Origin: a virus
DNA length: 24,981 nt
Virus record (IMG/VR): IMGVR_UViG_3300030419_007641
Location: 1 to 24,981 of that record
Strand: one strand, 5' to 3'
In this document: positions 14,592-20,656 of the stretch, piece after piece
Layout of the letters: every line of letters starts with the position of its first letter
Position numbering within the stretch: position 1 is the stretch's first letter
Translations under genes and position numbers: made by a program
The notes under the pieces: model-generated
Database searches by the model: none
What the model saw: the letters and a program-made list of their open reading frames with translations, nothing else
Told to the model about the DNA's origin: nothing

Positions 14592-15398
14592 TTATTTACT
14601 AGACTTAACTACGTCTGGCTTTTTAGTGCGAAAAGGGTTATCACTCGACTCTAAAAGATTTCTGAGTGCGTCAATATCCCGTTCTTTAATTTCGTCTGTA
14701 AAGCCACGTTTTATTGGCTCAATAGGTTGATCCGCGGAATCCCAAGCTACTTTATCCATTCTTATACCAGGAGATCTCCACTCCTCTATTATTTTATCTC
14801 CAGGACCATAAATTCTGAGAATTACACCTAACAAACTTTCTTTATAACTATACCCATAATACCGTCGACTACTAACATTGTATAGTGTCGATGGGGTAGT
14901 ATTAAATGTTATTCTATCATTATATCTTATTGGACCCTTTATTGATTCGCTACCCTGTTGAAACTGGAGCTCTTTTGACTGTACTTGAGATACCGTACGG
15001 TAATCAACGCGTAAATCACTGACCGGTTCTCTAGTTAAATTAGTTATAGTAACTTCATAAACATATACCTCTGTTCCATTACTTGAATAATATGTTCTCT
15101 CACCCCTATCTTCTGATTGCTTTTTCTTTGCTGTTTCTATTCTAAAAGCGTAATCTAGAGTTGGCGGTGTACTTTTCATCCAGCTGCGGATAAACTCCTG
15201 ATCTTTCTTACTAAACACATCTACTTTAACATTCATTTCTTTACCACCTTTATTAATCTTTATACGGTCTGCAGCAGGACCTGAATGCGAAACTAACTGA
15301 GCGTTTATTATTCTACCATATTTATCCTCAAATACTCTCGCAGCAGTTGAAGCTATTAATATAATAGTAATACCAATTATACAAACAAAAAATTTCAT
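14592..15398 (-). CDS. secreted protein with SLA1-homology-like (SHD1-like) domain
   Basis: A 268-residue protein. Residues 1-20 (MKFFVCIIGITIILIASTAA) are a signal peptide or anchor. Residues 21-72 (RVFEDKYGRIINAQLVSHSG, then MNVKVDVFSKKDQEFIRSW) match the pattern R-x-W/F-x-D-x-x-G-x-x-I-x-A-x-L of SHD1-like repeats that are common in Verrucomicrobiota and Planctomycetota secreted proteins. Residues about 85-235 are beta-rich with a conserved-looking YVYEVTITNLTREPVSDLRV and may be an Ig-like domain. The charged C-terminus is probably disordered. A late-type promoter lies 9 bases upstream. Function in the phage is unknown; an envelope location is likely. Confidence 0.65.
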   Translation of the reverse strand: MKFFVCIIGITIILIASTAARVFEDKYGRIINAQLVSHSGPAADRIKINKGGKEMNVKVDVFSKKDQEFIRSWMKSTPPTLDYAFRIETAKKKQSEDRGERTYYSSNGTEVYVYEVTITNLTREPVSDLRVDYRTVSQVQSKELQFQQGSESIKGPIRYNDRITFNTTPSTLYNVSSRRYYGYSYKESLLGVILRIYGPGDKIIEEWRSPGIRMDKVAWDSADQPIEPIKRGFTDEIKERDIDALRNLLESSDNPFRTKKPDVVKSSK

Positions 15399-15407
15399 GT
15401 TAAAATA

Positions 15408-15415
15408 TATTTATT
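15408..15415 (-). promoter_or_regulatory. late promoter-like AATAAATA
   Basis: AATAAATA ends 9 bases before ATG 15398, the longest spacing in the set; it lies just past the cupin stop. Confidence 0.45.
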
Positions 15416-15418
15416 AAA

Positions 15419-15772
15419 TCAACTTTGATCATTCCTATTATAATCATCTTCTAGTCGAATAATATCATCCTCTCCAAAGTATGTTCCTGTTTGAACTTCT
15501 ATAAAAATTAGGTCTTGAGATTTTTTATTTTCAACTCTATGCTTTGTACCGACAGGAATTTTAATTAACTGCTCTGGTCTAATTACATGCTCTTTATCAT
15601 TAATAGTAACCGTTGCCTCTCCCTTAACTACAGTCCATACTTCACTTCTTTTTTTATGGTACTGGTAGCTAAGCCGTTGGCCCGGTTTTACTATAATTCG
15701 CTTTACTTTGCAGTATTCACAATCTAACAAATTCTCAAAATTGCCCCAGGGTCGTTCTTCAATATAGTTCAT
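15419..15772 (-). CDS. cupin of the mannose-6-phosphate isomerase type II (ManC C-terminal) kind
   Basis: A 117-residue single-domain cupin. RPWGNFENLL, then PGQRLSYQYHKKRSEVWTVV (metal His and Glu), EQLIKIPVGTKHRVENK and FIEVQTGTYFGEDDIIRLED match the phosphomannose isomerase domain at the end of bacterial ManC. No nucleotidyltransferase part is present. It would interconvert fructose-6-P and mannose-6-P, or use a related sugar, which suggests sugar supply for glycosylation or surface polysaccharide. The start is ATG 15772, 4 bases after the CCA end of the tmRNA. The open frame further upstream is the tmRNA itself and is not coding. Confidence 0.8.
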   Translation of the reverse strand: MNYIEERPWGNFENLLDCEYCKVKRIIVKPGQRLSYQYHKKRSEVWTVVKGEATVTINDKEHVIRPEQLIKIPVGTKHRVENKKSQDLIFIEVQTGTYFGEDDIIRLEDDYNRNDQS

Positions 15773-15776
15773 AAAT

Positions 15777-16193
15777 TGGTGGAGGTGAGGGGAGTCGAAC
15801 CCCTGTCCTAGAGTACTTTTCACAATAACTCGTTACATACATGGCTTGCTAATTTAATCAAAATAAGGGCTAACAAGCTAACTATCTTATTTTGTTTGAA
15901 GTTATATTTTTGGTACCCTATCAACTTCTTACTTTAGATACTATATCCTCTATCGAGCACTCTTCCTACTAGAGGAGTCATAAGTCGAGCGTCACAGCTT
16001 ATGCTGCGAGAGCGAACTGAGGCTCAGCCTGTGGAAGAACAAAGTCAACCACTTTGTTGGCTGCGCTTGAGATCGCCTTTTTAGTTTTAGCGATAACTTT
16101 TGCAGTTATAACTTGATCGGGTTTTACGAGGCCATCGATCAACCTCGGTATGCATTACTATTTCCAGATGTCTAGTCGAAACCAGGCACCCCC
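15777..16193 (-). ncRNA. ssrA: transfer-messenger RNA (tmRNA) with a 34-residue tag
   Basis: A complete one-piece tmRNA of 417 bases. The 5' end GGGGGUG pairs with 3' CACCUCC followed by ACCA, forming a 7-bp acceptor stem with encoded CCA. The T arm AGGGG-UUCGACU-CCCCU is perfect. A pseudoknot like PK1 is visible near the 5' side (GAGG..GAUCG with CCUC..CGAUC). The tag frame is 16103-15999: after UAUAACU the resume codon GCA begins AKVIAKTKKA, and the tag ends EPQFALAA followed by UAA. The final ALAA is the usual degradation signal. It rescues stalled ribosomes. A perfect TATAAATA lies 6 bases before the 5' end. Confidence 0.93.
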
Positions 16194-16199
16194 AAATTG

Positions 16200-16207
16200 T
16201 ATTTATA
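16200..16207 (-). promoter_or_regulatory. late promoter TATAAATA of the tmRNA
   Basis: Perfect TATAAATA, ending 6 bases before the first base of mature tmRNA. It sets the expected distance between this element and the transcript start. Confidence 0.7.
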
Positions 16208-16229
16208 TTTTAACTGTGTTCCTTTTAAA

Positions 16230-16703
16230 TTAACACAGACCACATGTACATGGTAAGTTACTATTAGCACCTACCTTTTTTCTAGGTTGTGGCTTTTTAT
16301 GACCAGGGCGTCCTCCTTCTGGCTTTTTATGACCACGATGTGGCTTACGATTCTCAGGCTTTTCGCGGTCTGGACCAGGCTTTCCGCCTCCCGGGCGTTT
16401 GTCTCGTCGGCGATCACCGAATCTCTTTTTCATTTCTTCAGCAGCTGCTTTTTTCTCCTCAGGGCTAATTTTACCATCACCGTCCTTGTCAAATCTCTTT
16501 AAGAACTGAGCTTTACGAGCTTCACCGGCTGCCTTACGCTCTTCAGCATTTAGCTTACCGTCTCCATCTTTATCAAATTTTTCAATTAATTGTTTAATAC
16601 CTGGGTGCCCGCGGTGCTTACGACCTTCTTCTTTTTCAGGAGTTGCGCCTGCTGCAGCAAGCCCGACAATTGCTGCAAGAGCAGCGATTAATGTAAGTTT
16701 CAT
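16230..16703 (-). CDS. secreted EF-hand protein with basic tail
   Basis: A 157-residue protein. Signal peptide MKLTLIAALAAIVGLAAAGA. Two EF-hand loops, DKDGDGKLNAEE (44-55) and DKDGDGKISPEE (72-83), carry all calcium ligands (positions 1, 3, 5, 12). From about 97 the chain is rich in Gly, Pro, Lys, Arg and His with repeated HRGHKKPEGGRPGHKKP, and it ends in CTCGLC, a possible metal or disulfide site. Such secreted EF-hand proteins are frequent in Verrucomicrobiota and Planctomycetota. A perfect TATAAATA lies 6 bases upstream, so it is a late gene. A role in the envelope or in binding polyanions is inference. Confidence 0.78.
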   Translation of the reverse strand: MKLTLIAALAAIVGLAAAGATPEKEEGRKHRGHPGIKQLIEKFDKDGDGKLNAEERKAAGEARKAQFLKRFDKDGDGKISPEEKKAAAEEMKKRFGDRRRDKRPGGGKPGPDREKPENRKPHRGHKKPEGGRPGHKKPQPRKKVGANSNLPCTCGLC

Positions 16704-16709
16704 ATAATA

Positions 16710-16717
16710 TATTTATA
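16710..16717 (-). promoter_or_regulatory. late promoter TATAAATA
   Basis: Perfect TATAAATA ending 6 bases before ATG 16703 of the EF-hand gene. Confidence 0.65.
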
Positions 16718-16742
16718 TTAGGATAATGTTTTAATAATGCAA

Positions 16743-17270
16743 CTACTTAAAGACTGGATCTAATAATAAATCAACAAACTTCTTTATTGTGCGATATGTT
16801 TTTGATCTCGTAGAAAATCCCCATCTCTTAGGAGCCTGTACCCGAATAAAGGAGCGAAAATCTGTCCCCATTTCTGATTGCCTCGCATACCAATCACATA
16901 CCATTTCTGCTATCTGAGCATCATTCATTGCAGTAATACCGTCAACATGATACTCTGGATGATGATCATTTGTTTGTTGATGCTGATGAATTGCTAACTT
17001 TAATGCTTGCTCTTCTTCGTCTCTATGTAATGTATCCCATTCAATACCTTGAAACTTTGACAGGTCATGCTTACTACATCGTTGCAGTAAGCGTCTAGCT
17101 AAATCTAGATCATTTTCCGATTCAGCATTATCTATAAGGCGTGTTGCTAATTTAAGAGCTGCTGAACGAACAGCTTGGGTATGCTCCCATACTGATAATA
17201 GACGGCGTCGATAGTCTTCCCTTATATGTAGAGGTAGTGTAGAAGGACCATCACTGTCATCTTTATCCAT
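16743..17270 (-). CDS. HD-like protein of the DUF5662 kind
   Basis: A 175-residue, mostly helical protein. The pattern SKHDLSKFQGIEWDT (66-80), then HQHQQTNDHHPEYHVDGI (95-112) and AEMVCDWYARQSEMG (121-135) matches DUF5662-type phage and bacterial proteins with HDxSKF, NxHHPEY and EMxCDW motifs, arranged like the metal ligands of HD phosphohydrolases. The last residues are aromatic and basic. Hydrolysis of a nucleotide or other phosphate is possible, but no substrate is known to me. It follows the 17282 gene after 11 bases in the same unit. Confidence 0.7.
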   Translation of the reverse strand: MDKDDSDGPSTLPLHIREDYRRRLLSVWEHTQAVRSAALKLATRLIDNAESENDLDLARRLLQRCSKHDLSKFQGIEWDTLHRDEEEQALKLAIHQHQQTNDHHPEYHVDGITAMNDAQIAEMVCDWYARQSEMGTDFRSFIRVQAPKRWGFSTRSKTYRTIKKFVDLLLDPVFK

Positions 17271-17281
17271 GACATGTTACC

Positions 17282-17623
17282 TTAACTCCCGGGCAATACC
17301 TTAGGTATTTGATTTAACGGAAAAGGAAGTTTCTTTAGAGCATCTGCACCTGTACCTGACTTTTTAATGGTACCTGGATCCTTAACATCCTTAACAGCCG
17401 GTTGATCGTCGGGTACTTCCTGACCGCGACCTGCCTCATATCCAGCATTAAATGCATTCTGGAGCCTAGGAATTTCAACTTCTAATTTTATTTCACCAGC
17501 TTCATCCTCTACACTTTTTATGTATTCATCAAATAGAGATTCTACATCTTCTATAGCAACTTGCTCATTAAGTGTTTTAAGAATAGAATTAGCTGTCTCT
17601 GTAAATAGTGGAGTAGGTTTCAT
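17282..17623 (-). CDS. small putative head-associated protein
   Basis: A 113-residue protein. The start ATG 17623 was chosen because it lies one base after the upstream stop (TAA-A-ATG). The N-terminus MKPTPLFTETANSILKTLNE contains an L-F-T-E that loosely matches the (L/I)-x-E cleavage pattern of T4-type head proteases. A helical acidic region follows (DVESLFDEYIKSVEDEAGE), and the C-terminal third is Pro/Gly/Lys-rich and flexible. It belongs to the run of small proteins with targeting-like leaders, although its leader is the least typical. Function unknown. Confidence 0.6.
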   Translation of the reverse strand: MKPTPLFTETANSILKTLNEQVAIEDVESLFDEYIKSVEDEAGEIKLEVEIPRLQNAFNAGYEAGRGQEVPDDQPAVKDVKDPGTIKKSGTGADALKKLPFPLNQIPKVLPGS

Positions 17624-17624
17624 T

Positions 17625-18281
17625 TTAATAATCATCAACGTTTACAGCAGCAAGGACTCTAGCAGGTATACGTGCAAATACTTCTCCTGTTGCTTGATCA
17701 ACAACCTGAAGTTCTGTTTCACCGGGCTCAGATGCAGCTACTTGAGCAACTTCAGCTACAACCTCATCACTAAAAAGTACATTAGGAGATATATGCTCTG
17801 TTAATTCTAAAAATTCGTCCGTGGTATCTGCAAGAACTACCTTCCTAATGTAGTGTGCTGCTTCTTCTAAAATGTCTCTATATGTGGCTCTAATATCAGC
17901 AGTAATACCAGTATCAACAACTTCATTAATACCCTTTGTATAATCCTCCCAACAACCATAAGCATCTTCTAAAAAGGTACCATCGTAATGAACAAATGCT
18001 AATAACGAACATGGAAGATATCCACAATCATCTCCTGGATCCACTAAATTAAACCCTAGATGATCTCTAATATCTGAATTATAACTAGTCCTAACATTTT
18101 GAATAATTTCCTGTTTTTCAACATTAATTTTATTAGTTTGTTTTTCTTGAACCTCAATATCAACCTCTACGTTGTCCTCGACATCGAGTACTTCTTCTTG
18201 ATCCTCCGGAGGCGATGTTAATACACCTCTATATGCTTCAGCTAGAAGATTAATATCATTTTTAAAATTGTTGTGTTGCAT
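17625..18281 (-). CDS. putative internal head protein with LLAEAY leader
   Basis: A 218-residue protein beginning MQHNNFKNDINLLAEAYRGV. The leader ending in L-A-E-A-Y is shared with the genes at 19292, 19773, 20254, 20657 and 21891 and resembles T4 capsid-targeting sequences, with cleavage expected after Glu15. Residues 25-50 are very acidic. The region around 85-180 (LGFNLVDPGDDCGYLPCSLL, later TYRDILEEAAHYIRKVVL) looks folded and has three cysteines. The end is beta-like (ELQVVDQATGEVFARIPARV). It has its own AATAAATA promoter and is followed by two cotranscribed genes. Enzymatic function not recognised. Confidence 0.7.
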   Translation of the reverse strand: MQHNNFKNDINLLAEAYRGVLTSPPEDQEEVLDVEDNVEVDIEVQEKQTNKINVEKQEIIQNVRTSYNSDIRDHLGFNLVDPGDDCGYLPCSLLAFVHYDGTFLEDAYGCWEDYTKGINEVVDTGITADIRATYRDILEEAAHYIRKVVLADTTDEFLELTEHISPNVLFSDEVVAEVAQVAASEPGETELQVVDQATGEVFARIPARVLAAVNVDDY

Positions 18282-18286
18282 ATCAT

Positions 18287-18294
18287 TATTTATT
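18287..18294 (-). promoter_or_regulatory. late promoter-like AATAAATA
   Basis: AATAAATA ending 5 bases before ATG 18281. Confidence 0.55.
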
Positions 18295-18330
18295 CAACAC
18301 AATTTAAAAAGATGTTACTTACCTCATTTA

Positions 18331-18426
18331 TTATTTCAACAACCACCAACCAACAATTATCCAAAAAATGAGAAGCCAGAAAATTGCAGCGAAGATATAA
18401 AAATCATCCGGATCTTGTTGATACAT
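18331..18426 (-). CDS. 31-residue tryptophan-rich membrane peptide
   Basis: The frame from ATG 18426 to TAA 18331 begins MYQQDPDDFYIFAAIFWLLI and continues FWIIVGWWLLK. It has a short acidic head and one very hydrophobic helix with four Trp. The start shares one base with the stop of the preceding 26-residue frame (TAATG), which itself overlaps the 18499 gene. The tight overlaps and membrane-type composition suggest a real tiny membrane protein. Function unknown; a holin, antiholin or toxin-like role is possible. Confidence 0.45.
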   Translation of the reverse strand: MYQQDPDDFYIFAAIFWLLIFWIIVGWWLLK

Positions 18427-18506
18427 TAGCTTTGCTTCTTTTGTACGTATAGTACAAGAAGACATAAACATGCTACTATAGTTACTGTTATTATTTGTTC
18501 AGTCAT
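18426..18506 (-). CDS. 26-residue membrane peptide
   Basis: The frame from ATG 18506 to TAA 18426 encodes MTEQIITVTIVACLCLLVLY followed by VQKKQS: one hydrophobic helix with a basic C-terminal anchor. The ATG overlaps the stop of the 18499 gene by 8 bases (ATGACTGA), a junction form used by other gene pairs here, and the stop overlaps the next start. Too short to identify. Confidence 0.4.
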   Translation of the reverse strand: MTEQIITVTIVACLCLLVLYVQKKQS

Positions 18507-18834
18507 TGCGTTCTACTGCTGATGCTTTAGTAATAGGGTCTAAATTATCCGGCTCTTCCATTGCCGGTATACCATTGAATATTAATTCGACTATACCTCT
18601 AGGTCCTATAATTGTTAATAGTAAGCCGAATCCGGTAGCAATAATTAATGTAAATGCTGCAAAACTCAACGGTACTATAATAAGCGAAGGAACTAAAAGT
18701 AATACTGTATAAAAACATCGCAATAATATTCGTTCCTTTTCTGGTGCAAAGAGAGCAGCGAAGATTGACGATGTTAATAATGATGTAATACCCCAAACTG
18801 TACCTATAACTATCTTAGTAATTAACAAAAGCAT
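18499..18834 (-). CDS. multi-pass membrane protein, function unknown
   Basis: With the start at ATG 18834 the protein has 111 residues and about three transmembrane segments (MLLLITKIVIGTVWGITSLL, then FYTVLLLVPSLIIVPLSFAA and FTLIIATGFGLLLTIIG), followed by a short polar tail (AMEEPDNLDPITKASAVERN). The open frame begins 33 bases earlier, but a TATACT element 5 bases before 18834 favours the short form. The next two tiny membrane frames are coupled to it by overlaps. The early-type promoter sets this unit apart from its late-type neighbours. Possible roles are superinfection exclusion or lysis control; neither is shown. Confidence 0.65.
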   Translation of the reverse strand: MLLLITKIVIGTVWGITSLLTSSIFAALFAPEKERILLRCFYTVLLLVPSLIIVPLSFAAFTLIIATGFGLLLTIIGPRGIVELIFNGIPAMEEPDNLDPITKASAVERND

Positions 18835-18839
18835 AATAT

Positions 18840-18845
18840 AGTATA
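18840..18845 (-). promoter_or_regulatory. TATACT -10-like element
   Basis: TATACT ends 5 bases before ATG 18834. The surrounding ACTATACTATA also occurs before the ATPase gene at 24382. Confidence 0.4.
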
Positions 18846-18893
18846 GTGTAAAGGAACAAATAATCAACTCAGTTCCGAAACCTTTTTATGGAA

Positions 18894-19292
18894 CTAGCCT
18901 TTAAATTCCCCTTCAGTCTTTTCAGGCGGAGGGAGATCAGCCGGTTTGCTCTTAAATTGTGGAGCTATTTCAGCAGCTACATCAGCTGGTGCCTTACCAG
19001 ACATTGTTCTTATTTCGAAAGGAGAAGGAACCGGTTGTGTTCCTACATGTACATCATCTTGAGCTATAATAACACCTGGTTGGCTATTACCATTAACAAC
19101 TGGAGCATGATGACCATTGCCAATCTTAACCTTTGCAGCAGTGTGAGCGCCTACATTACCACCGACATATATACCAAATATCCATTTCATCATATCAGAC
19201 CACCCTTCAAAATCTGTATGATTACTAAAAACAAAGGCTGTAGCTGCAACAAACAGTGCTAAAGCAGCTATAAACTTACGAGACTTTATCAT
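18894..19292 (-). CDS. membrane-anchored protein with Pro-rich tail
   Basis: A 132-residue protein with an N-terminal hydrophobic segment (IAALALFVAATAFVFS, 8-23) and a second one (MMKWIFGIYVGGNVGAHTAA, about 34-53), then a soluble His/Gly/Val part and a Pro- and Lys-rich C-terminus (PQFKSKPADLPPPEKTEG). ATG 19292 overlaps the stop of the upstream LSEAY protein (TAATG), so they are coupled. I do not recognise a family. It lies inside the run of putative internal head proteins but lacks their leader. Confidence 0.6.
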   Translation of the reverse strand: MIKSRKFIAALALFVAATAFVFSNHTDFEGWSDMMKWIFGIYVGGNVGAHTAAKVKIGNGHHAPVVNGNSQPGVIIAQDDVHVGTQPVPSPFEIRTMSGKAPADVAAEIAPQFKSKPADLPPPEKTEGEFKG

Positions 19293-19768
19293 TAATACTC
19301 CCCGGCTTCGCGTCTATCTTGAGGGCTCATACCAGCATCAACGGTAAGATCTATATCGTCATCTTCTTCTGCATCTTCTTGACCAGCTCTGTAATTAATT
19401 ACTTCCTCTTCAGCAGCCCTGTGTAGAAAATCTGATAGTATATTTTGTTGATTACGGTCATTCACACTAAACGGCTCATTTATGTATTCATACTCTTCAT
19501 CAGTAAGCTCTCGGTCACCGTCTCGTGTTTGAATAAAGGCTTTTGTAATATATGCATCAGCTTGTTCATGTTCTCTTGGATCAAGGCCTCCTACTTCTAC
19601 TACTTTAATTTGACCGTTTTTAATAGCTTGTATAATATAATTGTCGCCACCATAACTTGGGTTTTCTAATCCCGCCGCAAAATCGCTTTCGTTATATATA
19701 CTCCCGTATGCTTCTGAAAGCATTACTTGATCTTCTCTAAAACCTTTTCTATGCTTATGTTTATTCAT
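19292..19768 (-). CDS. putative internal head protein with LSEAY leader
   Basis: A 158-residue acidic protein beginning MNKHKHRKGFREDQVMLSEA. Its first 22 residues closely match the upstream gene (KHRKGFRED then L-x-E-A-Y), so the two leaders are paralogous while the rest differs. Cleavage would be expected after Glu19. The body is acidic (EEYEYINEPFSVNDR, later QEDAEEDDDIDLTVDAGMSP) with little predicted hydrophobic core. The C-terminus ends EAGEY. It is coupled to the 18894 gene by TAATG, with GGGGAG just before the stop as a likely ribosome-binding site. Confidence 0.7.
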   Translation of the reverse strand: MNKHKHRKGFREDQVMLSEAYGSIYNESDFAAGLENPSYGGDNYIIQAIKNGQIKVVEVGGLDPREHEQADAYITKAFIQTRDGDRELTDEEYEYINEPFSVNDRNQQNILSDFLHRAAEEEVINYRAGQEDAEEDDDIDLTVDAGMSPQDRREAGEY

Positions 19769-19772
19769 GGTT

Positions 19773-20252
19773 CTAATACTCTTCGTCAGAAGGAAATTCC
19801 ATAGAGGTAAATTGTTCTTGTGAATCTAGCTCCAATTCACTCTGGGGTCTAATAAGACTTATATCTTTACCACCTTTACCACCGTACTGAACACCATATG
19901 CATCATCTGTTATAGGTACGGTATTAACTACACCGTCATCATTAACCTGTAAAACGACCTCTAGATGATCCGCTTCGTCATTCGGGCCCCATGGGCCTAC
20001 CTCAATAATTTCACCTGGTTGAAAATCATGTGGATCACCTCTGTAGTTCGGATTTGTATAATCATCTGAAAGCTCTTCATCAGAATCGCGAATATCCCGG
20101 TCATGAAGCCCGCGCGTCGCTTTGTGTGCAAGGCCTGCAACTAGTGGTACCATTTCGTCTAACTGCTCTCTGTTATCATATATGTTCTCATATGCTTCAG
20201 CTAATATCTGAGCATCTTCTCTAAATCCTTTTCTATGTTTAAACTCACTCAT
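19773..20252 (-). CDS. putative internal head protein with LAEAY leader
   Basis: A 159-residue protein from ATG 20252, one base after the upstream stop. The open frame extends to 20348, but that part overlaps the neighbour and lacks the leader motif. The N-terminus MSEFKHRKGFREDAQILAEA shares KHRKGFRED and L-x-E-A-Y with the 19292 gene. Cleavage would be expected after Glu19. Residues about 60-110 (SDDYTNPNYRGDPHDFQPGE, then IIEVGPWGPNDEADHLEVVL) look like a small beta domain. It ends SDEEY, the same last five residues as its upstream neighbour. Function unknown. Confidence 0.7.
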   Translation of the reverse strand: MSEFKHRKGFREDAQILAEAYENIYDNREQLDEMVPLVAGLAHKATRGLHDRDIRDSDEELSDDYTNPNYRGDPHDFQPGEIIEVGPWGPNDEADHLEVVLQVNDDGVVNTVPITDDAYGVQYGGKGGKDISLIRPQSELELDSQEQFTSMEFPSDEEY

Positions 20253-20253
20253 T

Positions 20254-20607
20254 TTAATACTCCTCGTCAGAATCTTCTGCTTTATCATGGGCAATGTCTT
20301 TTTCAGCATGACCATATGCATCTCTTGCAAGAGCATCCCGCTCCGCATCTGTAAGCCCTCTTTTTGGATCCTTTTTTAACCGCTCCTCAGCTGCATCAAT
20401 TAAACGATCACCAGCTGTACCCATACCTTTAACTTTATCTAAGAGCTCTTTATCACCTAAATGACCTGTCTTGTCATGCTCTTCATTTTCTCCTGGCAAC
20501 CCACCCATTCCCATCATCGGCATATGCTGCCCGTTAAATACTTCATTAACCGCCCCATATGCCTCAGCAAGGTTAATAAGATCCTTCTTATGTTGATTTC
20601 TGGCCAT
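20254..20607 (-). CDS. putative internal head protein with LAEAY leader
   Basis: A 117-residue protein beginning MARNQHKKDLINLAEAYGAV, almost the same leader as the 20657 gene (NQHKKDLINLAE). Cleavage expected after Glu15. The mature part has a Met/Gly-rich stretch (QHMPMMGMGGLPGENEE) and then charged helices (LIDAAEERLKKDPKRGLTDA) ending DSDEEY. A perfect TATAAATA lies 5 bases before the ATG. The final codons GAG-GAG-TAT-TAA also serve as a probable ribosome-binding site for the next gene. Function unknown. Confidence 0.72.
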   Translation of the reverse strand: MARNQHKKDLINLAEAYGAVNEVFNGQHMPMMGMGGLPGENEEHDKTGHLGDKELLDKVKGMGTAGDRLIDAAEERLKKDPKRGLTDAERDALARDAYGHAEKDIAHDKAEDSDEEY

Positions 20608-20612
20608 GTAAT

Positions 20613-20620
20613 TATTTATA
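20613..20620 (-). promoter_or_regulatory. late promoter TATAAATA
   Basis: Perfect TATAAATA ending 5 bases before ATG 20607. The 14 bases around it are the same as before ATG 21124. Confidence 0.68.
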
Positions 20621-20656
20621 CTAACCAGCTAAATTATCCGCAAAGGCTCATCTAGA

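Noticed and set aside
14539-14730. Plus-strand hydrophobic frame of 63 residues
   Set aside because: It is mostly antisense to the SHD1-like gene and has no promoter-like element or conserved features.
15773-15823. N-terminal extension of the cupin
   Set aside because: These codons lie in the tmRNA acceptor and T arm; the domain starts at MNYIEERPWG.
15777-15850. Separate tRNA gene suggested by the T-arm and CCA sequence
   Set aside because: The acceptor strand pairs with GGGGGUG at 16193 and a tag frame lies between, so this is the 3' part of the tmRNA.
20253-20348. Extension of the 19773 gene to ATG 20348
   Set aside because: It would put 32 residues, lying inside the neighbouring gene, before the shared leader motif.
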